From: Daphnia pulex
Taxonomy: Eukaryota > Arthropoda > Branchiopoda > Diplostraca > Daphniidae
Direction of reading: 5' to 3'
NCBI RefSeq assembly: GCF_021134715.1
Contig: NC_060028.1
Span: 7,214,501-7,278,500, forward strand
Length of the DNA: 64,000 bases
Shown: one piece after another, positions 62,880-64,000 of the stretch
How the letters are laid out: each line of letters starts with the position of its first letter
How positions within the stretch are numbered: the stretch's first letter is position 1
Position numbers and translations under genes: made by a program
The notes under the pieces: generated by a model
The model's input: the letters and a program-made list of their open reading frames with translations, nothing else
Databases searched by the model: none
Told to the model about the DNA's origin: nothing

Positions 62880-64000
62880 TCTTTTTCGAAACAAAACACT
62901 TGATCAACTGATTTCTTCGGTTTGAATTTCTTCTCTCGATTGCGTCACACGAAATTGTTTTTTTTTTTTTTTTTTCAAATCGATTCGCGGGTTTTAAAAA
63001 ACTGAGGATTTGAATCGAGTTCTATCACAATTGAATGGTCGAATCCATGAAAAATTGGTTAAACGCGGATGGAATAGATTTTGAAAGTTTGAAATGTAAA
63101 AAAAAGAAAAACTTTATTTGTGTGTGTTTTTCCAATATCCGAAATGAAAATTGACGTAAGAATAAACAGAAATCGGTTGGCGGGGAGGGGATATGAACCA
63201 AAAAACCCAAAAACAAATGAAAAAGATTGTTCGAGTCAACCGGAGCAACGAAAAAAAAACCGGCAGGGGTGTATGAGAGGACGACGACGACACTTCTTTC
63301 CAATGCGGATGTCAGGGAAGTGGGGAACCGACTGAAAATATACTCTGATTACTTTCGTCGCCGGAGTGCCGGTCGGATCTGCCGCCTCTTTCACTGCGCT
63401 CGGCGCTCGACGCTCTCCTATTTCTTTCCCTCTTTTTCTGCGCTTATATTCCCACCCGCTTTCGCCCCGCTTCCACCCACCAACCCGTGTGTACACTTTC
63501 TCTCTCATTCTACGGGGCCTTCGTGTATACTACACCGCCGATACGCCGAGTCAAACGCAAATAAAAAAGGGCGAGACGACAGTGGCGCCGCTCGTGCGAC
63601 ACGCACATTTTGGCCCCCGCGATTCACTTTTGCGCTTCTTTCCTTCCTCCGCAGTAATAATAAGAGAAGATGCAATCACCCAATCAACACCAATCTCGGC
63701 CCCCCGATTAACCGACTGCTACACCGCCTGATCCATTTGTTAATCCCGGGCCCCCGATTTAAATGCAATAAAAAATCCAAATCCAAATCAACAGAAGTTT
63801 ATAATCAAATCTCGTTGCTAGTCGGAATTCAAATATAGACTCGGAAACCCTACACTTGTCGCTATATACTTATCGATTTTGAAAAGAATAAAAAGCAGGG
63901 ACTTGGTGGCGTATACATGTACATAAGGGGCTGTGCTGGCGTTGTCGACGGTGTCGAGTGTTGTTTGACGTGTCTTTAAACCCGCCATCCTTAACGAGCT
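62880..64000 (-). other. RBM24: RBM24 5' UTR and upstream region
   Basis: An in-frame TGA lies 27 bases before the ATG. A T16-type run is near 62960. The 203-codon plus frame at 63227-63838 and its minus counterpart show no domains. Promoter elements are likely here but only a weak initiator was found. Confidence 0.5.
63330..63335 (-). promoter_or_regulatory. RBM24: possible initiator for RBM24
   Basis: TCAGTC on the minus strand, about 450 bases upstream of the RBM24 ATG, at the edge of a more GC-rich patch (63,360-63,480). No convincing TATA box sits at the right distance. The preceding TTTTCAG could equally be a splice acceptor. This is tentative. Confidence 0.2.

Noticed and set aside
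62880..62894. TTG at 62894 as the RBM24 start
   Set aside because: A non-ATG start is unnecessary. The ATG at 62879 is preceded by an in-frame TGA.
63227..63838. 203-codon plus-strand frame near the right edge
   Set aside because: Composition is typical of chance translation upstream of RBM24, with no recognisable motif and no neighbouring exons.

Overview
The window is animal nuclear DNA, most likely from a branchiopod crustacean of the Daphnia type. The evidence is an arthropod hunchback gene, very compact introns (about 70-145 bases in three of the four genes) with GT-AG borders, and dense simple repeats and homopolymer runs. The fourth gene has long introns. Two secreted chlorophyllase-like hydrolases also fit an alga-eating filter feeder. 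The species cannot be fixed from the sequence alone.

Layout. Bases 1 to about 12,600 hold no gene I can support, only a degenerate tRNA-like element near 7,907. From about 12,600 to 16,550 there is an old direct tandem array of four diverged units of roughly 0.8-1.1 kb. From 16,700 to 35,940 there is a long noncoding tract, rich in simple repeats, lying upstream of hunchback. It contains two possible noncoding leader exons (donors after 25,995 and 32,707) and a diverged 230-base duplication just upstream of the coding exons (about 34,975-35,205 and 35,630-35,865). hunchback follows on the plus strand (coding exons 36,015-37,089, 37,170-37,498 and 37,643-39,067; 942 residues; nine C2H2 fingers), with a 3' UTR probably ending near 40,260.

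On the minus strand, two tandem six-exon paralogues (42,147-43,615 and 44,168-45,671) encode secreted alpha/beta hydrolases of the chlorophyllase family, each with its own TATA box. After about 5 kb of intergenic DNA, an RBM24/RBM38/SUP-12 type RNA-binding protein gene runs on the minus strand in five exons from 62,879 down to 51,038. It has a 7.6-kb intron and encodes 339 residues.

The genes do not form one pathway. hunchback is a developmental transcription factor, RBM24 is a splicing and mRNA-stability regulator, and the hydrolase pair is probably digestive or detoxifying. The most unusual content is the tandem animal chlorophyllase-like pair. Next are the duplicated noncoding block next to hunchback, the 12.6-16.5 kb array, and a PLDLS corepressor-type motif and an additional finger inside Hunchback. 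All gene models come from reading splice sites and frames by eye. No database search or transcript evidence was available.
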